From the NCBI GenBank assembly GCA_937967615.1, contig CALCMJ010000042.1, forward strand, positions 1 through 64,000: DNA of 64,000 nucleotides. The letters are read 5' to 3'. The translations under genes were made by a program, and so were the position numbers. Positions 8,236 to 16,107 of the stretch are shown one piece after another. This DNA is from an uncultured Saprospiraceae bacterium (GTDB taxonomy: Bacteria > Bacteroidota > Bacteroidia > Chitinophagales > Saprospiraceae). Position 1 is the stretch's first letter; each line of letters starts with the position of its first letter. A model generated the notes under the pieces. That model was not told where the DNA came from. It saw nothing but the letters and a program-made list of their open reading frames with translations, and made no database searches.

Positions 8236-9455
8236 GTAGAGAATTAGCATTGTTGGAAAAGTTAGAAAAGGAACTTAATCTGAAAGAATTGCAGATTAAG
8301 AGCCTTCTTACTATTACGCAAGCTATAAACGATAATGTTTCTCATGTAGGTTTATATAATATGTATAGATCCTTTTTGAGTTGGGAAATGGGAATAACAA
8401 GCATGGCTTTATTTATAAAGCAAGAAGAAGAATGGAACTGTGTCAGTGATATCAAATATGATATTAAAAAATCAAAGCAATTAATTCCTTTTATATTAGA
8501 ATACAATCGATTACATACAATTAAAAAGGGAGAGATAAAGGAACTAGATGAATTTGATATTATTATCCCCGTGTTCCACAAAAAAAATCCAATTGCATAT
8601 TCGTTAATAGGTGGGATAAAGGATAAAGACGACCTCTACAATAAAATTCAGTTTATAACTACGATTACAAACATTATTGCTGTTGCGATAGAAAACAAGA
8701 GATTGTTTAAAAGACAAATTCAACAAGAGAGACTTAACAGGGAAATGGAATTAGCAGAGGAGGTACAGAAGAAATTAATTCCTGAAGTTCTGCCCTCAGG
8801 AGAAAAATACACACTGGATAGTATTTATAAGCCACACTCAAATATTGGGGGAGACTATTTAGATTATATAGAATTTAGCGAGAGTCGTTTTGCAATGTGC
8901 ATTGCTGATATTTCTGGTAAAGGAGTTGCAGCAGCTTTATTAATGGCAAATTTCCAAGCGATGTTACAAAGTTTGATTTATCAGTACAGAGATTTAGAAA
9001 CTTTTGTTTTTGCACTTAACCAGGCGGTATTCAGAATAACCAAAGGAGATAAATTTATTACTTTCTTTATCGCTGAGATTGATACAAATAAAATGTCTTT
9101 AAAGTATATCAACGCAGGCCATTATCCACCAGTTTTAAGAAACGGGGAAGAACAAATACGTCTTGATAAAGGTTGTACTGTTATAGGAGCGTTTGAAAAA
9201 CTCCCAGAGATCACTGAAGACAAAATGGAACTCAAAGAAAACGCATTGATTATGTCCTTTACGGATGGACTAGCTGATCTAAAAAACGAAAAAGGTGATT
9301 ATTTTGATGATGAAAAAATAGAAAAATTTGTAGCGACGAATTTTGAAAAAGGTGCTAAAGAATTTAATGAAGAATTAATTAAAAAGATAGATAAATTTAG
9401 GGGGCCAATGGGATTTGTAGACGATATTGCTGTCTTAACTTGTAAACTACATTAG
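8232..9455 (+). CDS. SpoIIE/RsbU-type PP2C serine phosphatase with GAF-like domain
   Basis: The protein has 407 residues. It starts with a coiled coil (about 3-30), continues with a GAF-like sensory region (about 30-165) and a second linker helix (about 170-185), and ends in a PP2C SpoIIE domain. The metal-binding acids are in NIGGDYLDY, CIADISGKGVAAALLM and SFTDGLADL. Such phosphatases dephosphorylate anti-sigma-factor antagonists or other phosphoproteins in partner-switching circuits. No antagonist or anti-sigma gene is next to it, so its target is unknown. The TTG start (8232) overlaps the permease stop as TTGA, which suggests coupled translation. Confidence 0.88.
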   Translation: MSRELALLEKLEKELNLKELQIKSLLTITQAINDNVSHVGLYNMYRSFLSWEMGITSMALFIKQEEEWNCVSDIKYDIKKSKQLIPFILEYNRLHTIKKGEIKELDEFDIIIPVFHKKNPIAYSLIGGIKDKDDLYNKIQFITTITNIIAVAIENKRLFKRQIQQERLNREMELAEEVQKKLIPEVLPSGEKYTLDSIYKPHSNIGGDYLDYIEFSESRFAMCIADISGKGVAAALLMANFQAMLQSLIYQYRDLETFVFALNQAVFRITKGDKFITFFIAEIDTNKMSLKYINAGHYPPVLRNGEEQIRLDKGCTVIGAFEKLPEITEDKMELKENALIMSFTDGLADLKNEKGDYFDDEKIEKFVATNFEKGAKEFNEELIKKIDKFRGPMGFVDDIAVLTCKLH

Positions 9456-9456
9456 G

Positions 9457-10221
9457 GTGAGAAAAAAAAGCAAATTAATAGCGGCATTATTTGCCTTATT
9501 TGGAGGGAGTTTTGGTCTCCATCGCTGGTATCTTGGAGATATAGGGGGAGGAATATTTTATTTAGTTATGCTGTTTATGACAAGCCGTTTATCATTTCCA
9601 TTAACAGGTATATTAGGTGTGTTTGAGGCAATTCGCTTTTTTAGCATGTCAAATAATGAATTTGAACAAAAGTACAATGGGGGCGCTAAAAGGGAAGTGG
9701 TAAATAAACAAAGAGGTACAAGAAGAACTAATCGCAAACAAGAACAAAGACGACCACAACCAAAGAGAAAAGCAAATCCATTTAAATCCAGCGGGATTAA
9801 AAAGTATAAAAACTATGAATTGGATGGGGCAGAGAAGGACCTCCTAGAGGCGATGAAAATAAATGATATGGATGTGGACACACACTACACCTTAGCCTCT
9901 ATTTATTCGCTAAGTGAGAAAAAAGATAAAGCATATTTTCATTTACAACAAGCAGTACAATTAGGAATGAAGGATTTGGAGAAGGTGAATACTGATGATG
10001 CATTAGCCTACTTAAGGATTCAGGATGATTTTGATGAATTTAGAAAAAGAGGGTTTGTCTTAAAAAGAGCAGCACGCTTAAACAGTGGAGACGCAGTTGA
10101 TAATTTATTAGATGACGATGTCCTTCTTTCACAGCTGAATAAACTAGCAGAACTTAGAAAACGAGGCTTACTATCAGAAGCGGAATTTACCCTTGAACGC
10201 AAAAAATTGCTAAGAAAATAA
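9457..10221 (+). CDS. TM2 domain / SHOCT protein
   Basis: The protein has 254 residues and a GTG start two bases after the phosphatase stop. Residues 1-65 form a TM2 domain: two hydrophobic segments around FGLHRWYLGD and GGGIFYLVMLF. A basic, low-complexity linker follows (about 85-115). Residues 120-180 look like one or two TPR-like helical pairs (HYTLASIYSLSEKKDKAYFH). The C-terminal 30 residues, LAELRKRGLLSEAEFTLERK, are a SHOCT domain. TM2 and SHOCT modules are found in small membrane proteins of unclear function. The chain is membrane-anchored with a cytoplasmic helical tail. Confidence 0.82.
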   Translation: MRKKSKLIAALFALFGGSFGLHRWYLGDIGGGIFYLVMLFMTSRLSFPLTGILGVFEAIRFFSMSNNEFEQKYNGGAKREVVNKQRGTRRTNRKQEQRRPQPKRKANPFKSSGIKKYKNYELDGAEKDLLEAMKINDMDVDTHYTLASIYSLSEKKDKAYFHLQQAVQLGMKDLEKVNTDDALAYLRIQDDFDEFRKRGFVLKRAARLNSGDAVDNLLDDDVLLSQLNKLAELRKRGLLSEAEFTLERKKLLRK

Positions 10222-10244
10222 TTATTAACCAACAAAGCTAAAAA

Positions 10245-10904
10245 GTGATTGCACAGAAGTTAATCTCCAACAATTTTGCTCCCTTAAAAACTTCAGATAC
10301 AGGGGAAGAGGCGCTTACAATGATGCACGTGTATCACTTAAAGCATTTACCAATCGTTAATAACACACAGCTCCTTGGGACCATTGCAGAAGATAATATT
10401 ATGCAGCATAATCTGGAAGAAGCGATAGGCAGTTATTCATTAAGTCTTTCTCACGCATATGTCAAAGACACAGACCATGTGTTTGAAATTATGTCAAAAC
10501 TGTCTGAAAATAAATTAAGCATTATCCCAGTAATAGATGAAAAAGAAAACTATCTGGGACTAATCACCTTAGATGACCTAATACAGTTTTATGCTAATAG
10601 CTTTTCTTTCAAAGAGCGCGGAAGTATCGTTGTATTGGAAATTGAAAAGAACCAGTATAGCTTATCAGAAATTAGCAATATTGTTGAAAGCGAAAACGCC
10701 GTAATTCTTACTAGCTTTTTGACTCAAGAAGAAAATACAAATTTAGTTTCAGTCACTATCAAAGTAAACCTACAAGAAATAAGTGGAATACTAAAGGCAC
10801 TAGAGAGATACGAATATCGGATTAAAGCATCCTTTACAGAATCAGAATACTTTGACGACTTAAGGGAACGATATGACCTTCTCATGACCTACCTCAATGT
10901 ATAA
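10245..10904 (+). CDS. CBS-domain protein with C-terminal ACT-like region
   Basis: The protein has 219 residues and starts at GTG. Residues 1-125 form a CBS pair: two copies of the beta-alpha pattern, including HLKHLPIVNNTQLLGTI and IIPVIDEKENYLGLITLDDL. CBS pairs bind adenosine nucleotides as regulatory sites. Residues 130-219 read as an ACT-like fold (SIVVLEIEKNQYSLSEISNI and VSVTIKVN). No catalytic domain is present, so it may be a stand-alone sensor. CBS genes next to nadK are a recurrent arrangement in Bacteroidota, and here nadK lies two genes downstream. Confidence 0.85.
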   Translation: MIAQKLISNNFAPLKTSDTGEEALTMMHVYHLKHLPIVNNTQLLGTIAEDNIMQHNLEEAIGSYSLSLSHAYVKDTDHVFEIMSKLSENKLSIIPVIDEKENYLGLITLDDLIQFYANSFSFKERGSIVVLEIEKNQYSLSEISNIVESENAVILTSFLTQEENTNLVSVTIKVNLQEISGILKALERYEYRIKASFTESEYFDDLRERYDLLMTYLNV

Positions 10905-10907
10905 GGA

Positions 10908-12311
10908 GTGAAAACCGCAGGACAGATTATTTTTATATGGACCTTATGTTGCTTTAGGCTTCTGGGACAAACAGATAGCGTTGAAATAAAATCAATAAAC
11001 TTTATTGGAAATGAAAAAACAAAAGAAGTTGTTCTCTTAAGAGAAATGGCTTTTAAGGTAGGAGAGAAAATTCCATATACGAAGCTTCCGGAGTTAATAT
11101 TGCTCAGTGAGAATAAACTGATCAGTACGGGGCTTTTTAATTTAGTAAAGCTGAATGTAAGCGATTTAAATAGTGCAGAAGGTCTTGCAAACATAGATGT
11201 AAACCTTGAAGAAAATTGGTATTTATACCCAAGCTATATTTTTGAATTGGCAGACAGAAACTTTAATGTATGGTGGCAAGAACAAAACCGTAGCTTGGAC
11301 AGAGTTAATTATGGCGTGAAACTTTCTCATTATAACTTAAATGGGTACAGAGACAGATTAAAAGTAAAATTTCAACTAGGATATACTAGGAAATATGAAT
11401 TGGATTATATCTATCCATATCTAAATAAAGAACGTACGATAGGTTTGGGCTTTCATATCTTTTATTCAGACAACAAAGAGATTGGTTATATCACAGAAGG
11501 GAACAAAACACTGTTTCGTAAAGCGGATGATGAACGGGTCTTACTTAAGAGATTCAGAACAGGAACAAGAATAACATATAGGCCTGGCAACAATTTGTTT
11601 TCAGAATTTAGGATGGAATTTCATAGAAATGCTGTCAATGAATTTGTAATAAATGAACTAAACCCTAACTACTTTTTGGATGGGAAAGAGAAAATCAGAT
11701 TTTTCTTCTTAGAGTTAGATGTACAATATGATAGACGTATTTATACACTTTATCCTCAGGGTGGATTTATATTATTTGGTAACATCAAAAAAGAAGGCTT
11801 AGGTTTATTTAATGAATATAATAACTTAAGCATCTCTGCTGGATGGGAGCTGTATAAAAAATTAAACCCTCGGCTAGTTATTGGTAATAGGACCAAGGCA
11901 AAAACAAATCTTTTAAGAAGAGATGTTTCCTTTGCAAACAATACAGGATTAGGCTGGAACTCTGATTTAGTGAGTGGATTTGAACTCTACGTTATGGATG
12001 GTACAGACTATGCTATAAGTATGAATAACCTAAAGTTTTTAGTTCTAAATAGGGATACAAAAACCAGTAAATTTCTACCCAGACAATTTGAAAAAGTAAA
12101 TATAAAACTTGCATTAAGAGCTAATTTTGATTTTGCATATGTAAACGAACGTACATATAAAGAAACAAATATGATTAATAACAGATGGTTTTATGGTTAT
12201 GGAGCAGCATTGGATATTATTCTATTTAACAATTTTCTGTTTAGCTTTGAATATAGTTTTAATGACTTAGGTGAATCGGGGTATTTTCTCCATAGTTCCA
12301 GTTCGTTTTAG
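10908..12311 (+). CDS. POTRA-containing outer-membrane beta-barrel protein (Omp85-related)
   Basis: The 467-residue protein starts at GTG, three bases after the CBS stop codon, and opens with a signal peptide (about 1-21). Residues 25-100 match a POTRA domain: VEIKSINFIGNEKTKEVVLLREM, then the helix pair ending STGLFNLVKLNV. From about 105 to the end, alternating aromatic/polar strands predict an outer-membrane barrel. It is shorter than BamA and has a single POTRA, so it resembles the TamA/ShlB-like end of the superfamily. It may insert or translocate outer-membrane or surface proteins; the substrate is unknown. Confidence 0.75.
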   Translation: MKTAGQIIFIWTLCCFRLLGQTDSVEIKSINFIGNEKTKEVVLLREMAFKVGEKIPYTKLPELILLSENKLISTGLFNLVKLNVSDLNSAEGLANIDVNLEENWYLYPSYIFELADRNFNVWWQEQNRSLDRVNYGVKLSHYNLNGYRDRLKVKFQLGYTRKYELDYIYPYLNKERTIGLGFHIFYSDNKEIGYITEGNKTLFRKADDERVLLKRFRTGTRITYRPGNNLFSEFRMEFHRNAVNEFVINELNPNYFLDGKEKIRFFFLELDVQYDRRIYTLYPQGGFILFGNIKKEGLGLFNEYNNLSISAGWELYKKLNPRLVIGNRTKAKTNLLRRDVSFANNTGLGWNSDLVSGFELYVMDGTDYAISMNNLKFLVLNRDTKTSKFLPRQFEKVNIKLALRANFDFAYVNERTYKETNMINNRWFYGYGAALDIILFNNFLFSFEYSFNDLGESGYFLHSSSSF

Positions 12312-12323
12312 AAAAGAAAATAT

Positions 12324-13199
12324 ATGCACGTATTTATATATGGAAAGCAACTTAAGGAGCAAGACATCCCCTTTATTGCACAAACAATTAATTCCTTAAA
12401 GGATAAAGGAATTCCATTCAAAATATATGAACCATTTTACAAACAGTATGCGCAATACATAAAGGAAGATTATGATTGCTTTAATGCTTATGAAGACTTT
12501 GTCAGAGACAAGCCAGACGCTTGCATAACGTTAGGCGGAGACGGAACGATTCTAGCAGTCATGACTCTCATACGTGAGAACGAGACTCCTATTTTAGGTA
12601 TAAACCTGGGAAGACTCGGGTTTTTAGCCTCAATAGAAAAAACCAAAATAGATGAAACAATAAACGCCTTACTTGAATCTAGGTTTAAATTGGAAAAAAG
12701 AAGTATGATTTCCTTAAGCCAACCGGAGGGACTTTTTTCAGAAATTCCATTTGCTTTAAACGATTTTACAATAAACAAAAGAGACACATCCTCTATGGTG
12801 ACCATTCATAGTTATTTAGATGGAGAGTTTCTTAATTCTTATTGGGCAGACGGAATAATTGTAACAACCCCTACAGGATCTACAGGATATTCTTTGTCTT
12901 GTGGTGGTCCCATAATATTTCCTGGTTCTGGCAACTTTGGCGTTATTCCTGTTGCACCACACAACTTAAACGTAAGACCAATTGTTATACCTGATAGCAC
13001 AGAACTTAGTTTTAAGGTTGAAGGTAGGGCTGAAAACTTCCTCTGTACATTGGATTCTAGACATGAAACCATAGAGGCCAACCAAGAAATTAGAATAAGC
13101 AGATGCAACTTTAACACAAATTTACTAGTTAGTGAAGACGATAGCTATATGAATACAATCCGAAACAAGCTATATTGGGGTTACGACAAGAGGAATTAG
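12324..13199 (+). CDS. nadK: NAD kinase
   Basis: The protein has 291 residues. The ATP/NAD-kinase signature GGDGT is at 71-75, with the catalytic Asp73. PTGSTGYSLSCGGP is the second conserved motif (about 179-192). The enzyme phosphorylates NAD at the 2' position of the adenosine ribose to make NADP in the cytoplasm. The length and the ATG start are normal. It follows the Omp85-related gene by 12 bp and abuts the next gene directly (stop TAG then ATG). Confidence 0.95.
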   Translation: MHVFIYGKQLKEQDIPFIAQTINSLKDKGIPFKIYEPFYKQYAQYIKEDYDCFNAYEDFVRDKPDACITLGGDGTILAVMTLIRENETPILGINLGRLGFLASIEKTKIDETINALLESRFKLEKRSMISLSQPEGLFSEIPFALNDFTINKRDTSSMVTIHSYLDGEFLNSYWADGIIVTTPTGSTGYSLSCGGPIIFPGSGNFGVIPVAPHNLNVRPIVIPDSTELSFKVEGRAENFLCTLDSRHETIEANQEIRISRCNFNTNLLVSEDDSYMNTIRNKLYWGYDKRN

Positions 13200-13832
13200 A
13201 TGGAAAAAGAAATTTTAAAGGCATATCGTACTTATGAGGGCTTCTTTGCCATAGATCGCACGTCGTTCCAGGAAAAGATCAGGTACTATAAGGGACATAT
13301 GCAAGAAATTTCTTTTTTACCTTTTCAAAACCGCATTACCATTGATTATTACTTCTTAAGTTCTTATTTCGAAGTAGGTGATTATGCTGAGTATTTAAAA
13401 AGAGTTGATTTATTAATAGAAACTGTAATTGAACACAACATTTACACAATAGAAGAAGAGATAGATCCCTACAAAGAATTGCTCTTTAAAAAGTGTGCAT
13501 GTCTTTTTAACCAAGGAGAATACGACAAATCAATTTTTATATTGAAACAACTGCGTAGAATGTATCCAGCAGAAAAAAAGATCAATCATTTATTGCATTA
13601 CTCATTGAGAAAGAAGTTCAGCAAAGAAAAAATTAATTTTAAAGCGTGTTGTGTTTTGCTCTATTTTACGGCAGGAATTGTAATAGGATTAAAAATATTT
13701 TATGTTGAAAATTTTCACCCCGAATACAGCAAGTTAATGGATGGTATATGGTTAAGTTTATTTCTTATTGCAACGAGCTTTATTCTCGCAAATGAAGTCT
13801 ACATTTATATGAAGGCAAAAAGATACAAATAG
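13200..13832 (+). CDS. conserved membrane protein of unknown function
   Basis: The protein has 210 residues. The N-terminal 150 are soluble, helical and Tyr/Leu-rich, with a helix-turn-helix spacing reminiscent of TPR folds (about 55-130). Two transmembrane helices lie at the C-terminus (about 147-167 and 178-200), separated by a short loop, and the end is basic. I do not recognise a named family. It follows nadK without a gap and is the last gene of the 6.3-13.8 kb directon, so it is probably co-expressed. Its stop is two bases from the convergent next gene. Confidence 0.78.
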   Translation: MEKEILKAYRTYEGFFAIDRTSFQEKIRYYKGHMQEISFLPFQNRITIDYYFLSSYFEVGDYAEYLKRVDLLIETVIEHNIYTIEEEIDPYKELLFKKCACLFNQGEYDKSIFILKQLRRMYPAEKKINHLLHYSLRKKFSKEKINFKACCVLLYFTAGIVIGLKIFYVENFHPEYSKLMDGIWLSLFLIATSFILANEVYIYMKAKRYK

Positions 13833-13834
13833 GC

Positions 13835-14497
13835 CTAGATCCAACCTTCTTCATCTAAGTATATAAATAAAGGAATCGCATCACTCAGTTTCTTAAGCTT
13901 ATTCTTATTCTTTTTGAGAAAACCTTTGATTTCATTTTTATGTCCGAATTCAGAATAGATGTCTTTATCCTTGAGCTTAAAGCTAGTGAGCTCACCATCT
14001 TTCAAAATATAGAAAACTGACTTAGGAACAAACTTTTTAATCTTTACAGTTCCTCCCGGGGGATTAAAGTCAAGCTCTTTTTTCACAACGCGATGTTGCT
14101 CAATAATCCAAAAGTTATCCCCTTGATAATGTACAGAGACATATTCGTTCTTAAATTTAGTATGAACAGAATATATTAGCGCAACCTTGTCACCATCCTT
14201 TGTGGTGTACTCTACTTTTGGATACCGTCTTTGTGGTAAATAAATGTGTTTGTTTTCGTACCGTACTTCAACTAAATTTTCATATGCGTTGTAATTCCCC
14301 GTTATCTCTGAAAGAGATTCTTCGCCAACAGGAAACAGTGTCATTTTTGTCCAATCTTTAAATATCATGGGCGTGCCCTTAAAGCCATTGTATTGGTTTT
14401 CGTCTACCTCTTTGGCATTTATTAACAATAAAGACGTTTGACTTGGAAGAACAGAAACGGACAAAAAGATGACGAACAAACAATTAAACCACTTCAT
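13835..14497 (-). CDS. exported protein of unknown function
   Basis: The protein has 220 residues with a signal peptide at 1-19 (WFNCLFVIFLSVSVLPSQ). The mature part is beta-rich and Lys/Tyr-rich, with a Lys-rich helix near 195-208. The spacing of ENLVEVRYENKHIYLPQRRYP and KFVPKSVFYILKDGEL matches a group of uncharacterised periplasmic proteins common in Bacteroidota, but I cannot name the family. It is transcribed alone, convergent with the directon to its left. Confidence 0.75.
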   Translation of the reverse strand: MKWFNCLFVIFLSVSVLPSQTSLLLINAKEVDENQYNGFKGTPMIFKDWTKMTLFPVGEESLSEITGNYNAYENLVEVRYENKHIYLPQRRYPKVEYTTKDGDKVALIYSVHTKFKNEYVSVHYQGDNFWIIEQHRVVKKELDFNPPGGTVKIKKFVPKSVFYILKDGELTSFKLKDKDIYSEFGHKNEIKGFLKKNKNKLKKLSDAIPLFIYLDEEGWI

Positions 14498-14651
14498 TGA
14501 TTAGACATTTTAGTTTATTAACTAGAATACAAAATAAGATAAAAGTATTAGAACATCAATGCTTAACATTCCTTTAGGCGCACGTTAACAGTAATTAAGA
14601 ATTGAGTTTTATAGATTTAGATAGATCAACCGACTAACAAAACCAATATAT

Positions 14652-14969
14652 ATGAAAATTTTTACATTTCTGTTTCTAGCAATTATTATGATGTCATGCT
14701 CACCTAGAATGCATTATTTAGGAGATGTATACAGCCCCAGCAATAACGTTGATGTTTATTACGATGAGTTAGACATAAAAAAAGATTTTAGAGTAATGGG
14801 ACAGTTATCTTCAGATAACCAAGATAACCCTACAATAGGACTTGAGAAAATAAAAGAAGCAATGATAAAAGAAGCAGGAGAAAAAGGAGCAGATGGGATT
14901 TTATTTTTATTTCATGAAGCTTACGCAAACAATAAAACAGTACAGTCAAAACTGTTGAAGTATAAGTAG
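14652..14969 (+). CDS. small lipoprotein
   Basis: The protein has 105 residues. The signal sequence MKIFTFLFLAIIMMSC ends in a lipobox with the acylated Cys at 16, so it is predicted to be anchored in a membrane. The mature part is short and mixed alpha/beta (for example GLEKIKEAMIKEAGEKGADG near 60-80, resembling the YbjQ/metal-binding-like helix of small Bacteroidota lipoproteins). The function is unknown. Confidence 0.75.
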   Translation: MKIFTFLFLAIIMMSCSPRMHYLGDVYSPSNNVDVYYDELDIKKDFRVMGQLSSDNQDNPTIGLEKIKEAMIKEAGEKGADGILFLFHEAYANNKTVQSKLLKYK

Positions 14970-15064
14970 ACAAAGTCCTTTTTTATCTCAAAACCATGGC
15001 ACGATGATTTGGCGTCGTTTTTGCTCATTATTAATGGATTATGATAATGTAAAAAAGACAGGAA

Positions 15065-15406
15065 ATGAATTATCATGTTTATGTCGTAGAACTGGATAAA
15101 AAAGTATGGACTGATCGGAAAAAATTTCGAGATGCAAATCCACAATTTAGAGGAATTAAAGAATGTCTATATGTAGGCATGACAAGTAATACACCTCAGG
15201 AGAGATTTTTAAAACATAAGAAAGGACACAGGAACAGAAAGGGCTATAAGATATCCTCGTCTTACGTAGAACGTTATGGCAAATTTTTGAGACCCAGTTT
15301 ATATATGCAATTTAACCCTTTGACAAAAAAAGAAGATGCACTGAGTACAGAGGAAAAACTTGCACTTCTTTTGAAAAAACAAGGATATGCCGTGTGGTGG
15401 AACTAA
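15065..15406 (+). CDS. GIY-YIG superfamily nuclease-like protein
   Basis: The protein has 113 residues. The motif HVYVVEL near residue 4 and CLYVGMTSNTPQERFLKHKKG near 35-55 correspond to the GIY and YIG strands, followed by the conserved Arg (in ERF). A Glu-rich helix near 95 (STEEKLALLL) supplies a candidate for the catalytic acid. Family members cut DNA, as in UvrC, Slx1 and homing nucleases, but small stand-alone bacterial versions are mostly uncharacterised. It sits between a lipoprotein gene and a convergent hydrolase with a one-base gap. Confidence 0.75.
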   Translation: MNYHVYVVELDKKVWTDRKKFRDANPQFRGIKECLYVGMTSNTPQERFLKHKKGHRNRKGYKISSSYVERYGKFLRPSLYMQFNPLTKKEDALSTEEKLALLLKKQGYAVWWN

Positions 15407-15407
15407 A

Positions 15408-16037
15408 CTACTGTAGAAAAGGATTAAACTGTTTTTCTTTCCCAATATTTGTCTCTGGTCCATGCCCGCAATACACAATTGTATCATCAGGCAAAACGAA
15501 CAACTTTTCTTTTATACTTTTAATTAATGTTGCGTGGTCACCACCCGGGAGGTCTGTGCGCCCAATACTATTATCAAAAAGCACATCACCACCTATTAAT
15601 ATACCCTTAGTATATAGAGAAATGCTTGCCGGAGAGTGCCCAGGAGTAAATAAAACTTTTAATTGTGTGTTTCCAAATTCCAATAAATCGTTTTCTTCAT
15701 AAAACATGGTCATATCTGGTGAAGCTTTATATTGAATACCATACATATTGCTAACCATTTCTCCAGCCTCTAATACGGGAATTTCACCCTTATGGGAGGA
15801 TAATGGAACGTTATAAGTTTCCGCCACGAAAGCATTTCCAAGAATATGGTCAATATGGCAGTGGGTATTGAATAAGATTTTTACAACCAGCTTGTTTTTC
15901 TCTATGAAGCCAGATAACAAGTCTTCTTCTTTTTTGGTATTACAACCAGGGTCAACTACTACACATTCAAGGGTTTCGTCGTATAAAACATAGGTGTTTT
16001 CCATAAAATCATTAAATGTGAACTTCTGAATCTTCAT
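15408..16037 (-). CDS. metallo-beta-lactamase-fold hydrolase (glyoxalase II-like)
   Basis: The protein has 209 residues with no signal peptide. The two-metal site is complete: THCHIDH at 58-64 (His59, His61, Asp63, His64), His134 in PGHS, Asp151 in GGDVLF and His192 in CGHG. This short form without the glyoxalase II C-terminal helix domain resembles the YcbL/GloC type, which hydrolyses S-lactoylglutathione or related thioesters. The exact substrate cannot be read from sequence. Confidence 0.9.
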   Translation of the reverse strand: MKIQKFTFNDFMENTYVLYDETLECVVVDPGCNTKKEEDLLSGFIEKNKLVVKILFNTHCHIDHILGNAFVAETYNVPLSSHKGEIPVLEAGEMVSNMYGIQYKASPDMTMFYEENDLLEFGNTQLKVLFTPGHSPASISLYTKGILIGGDVLFDNSIGRTDLPGGDHATLIKSIKEKLFVLPDDTIVYCGHGPETNIGKEKQFNPFLQ

Positions 16038-16107
16038 TATATCTTAGATTAGCGATTGGCAAAGAACGAATTTTTCCATTATCTTACTGTACTTCCTGAT
16101 AAAAGAG

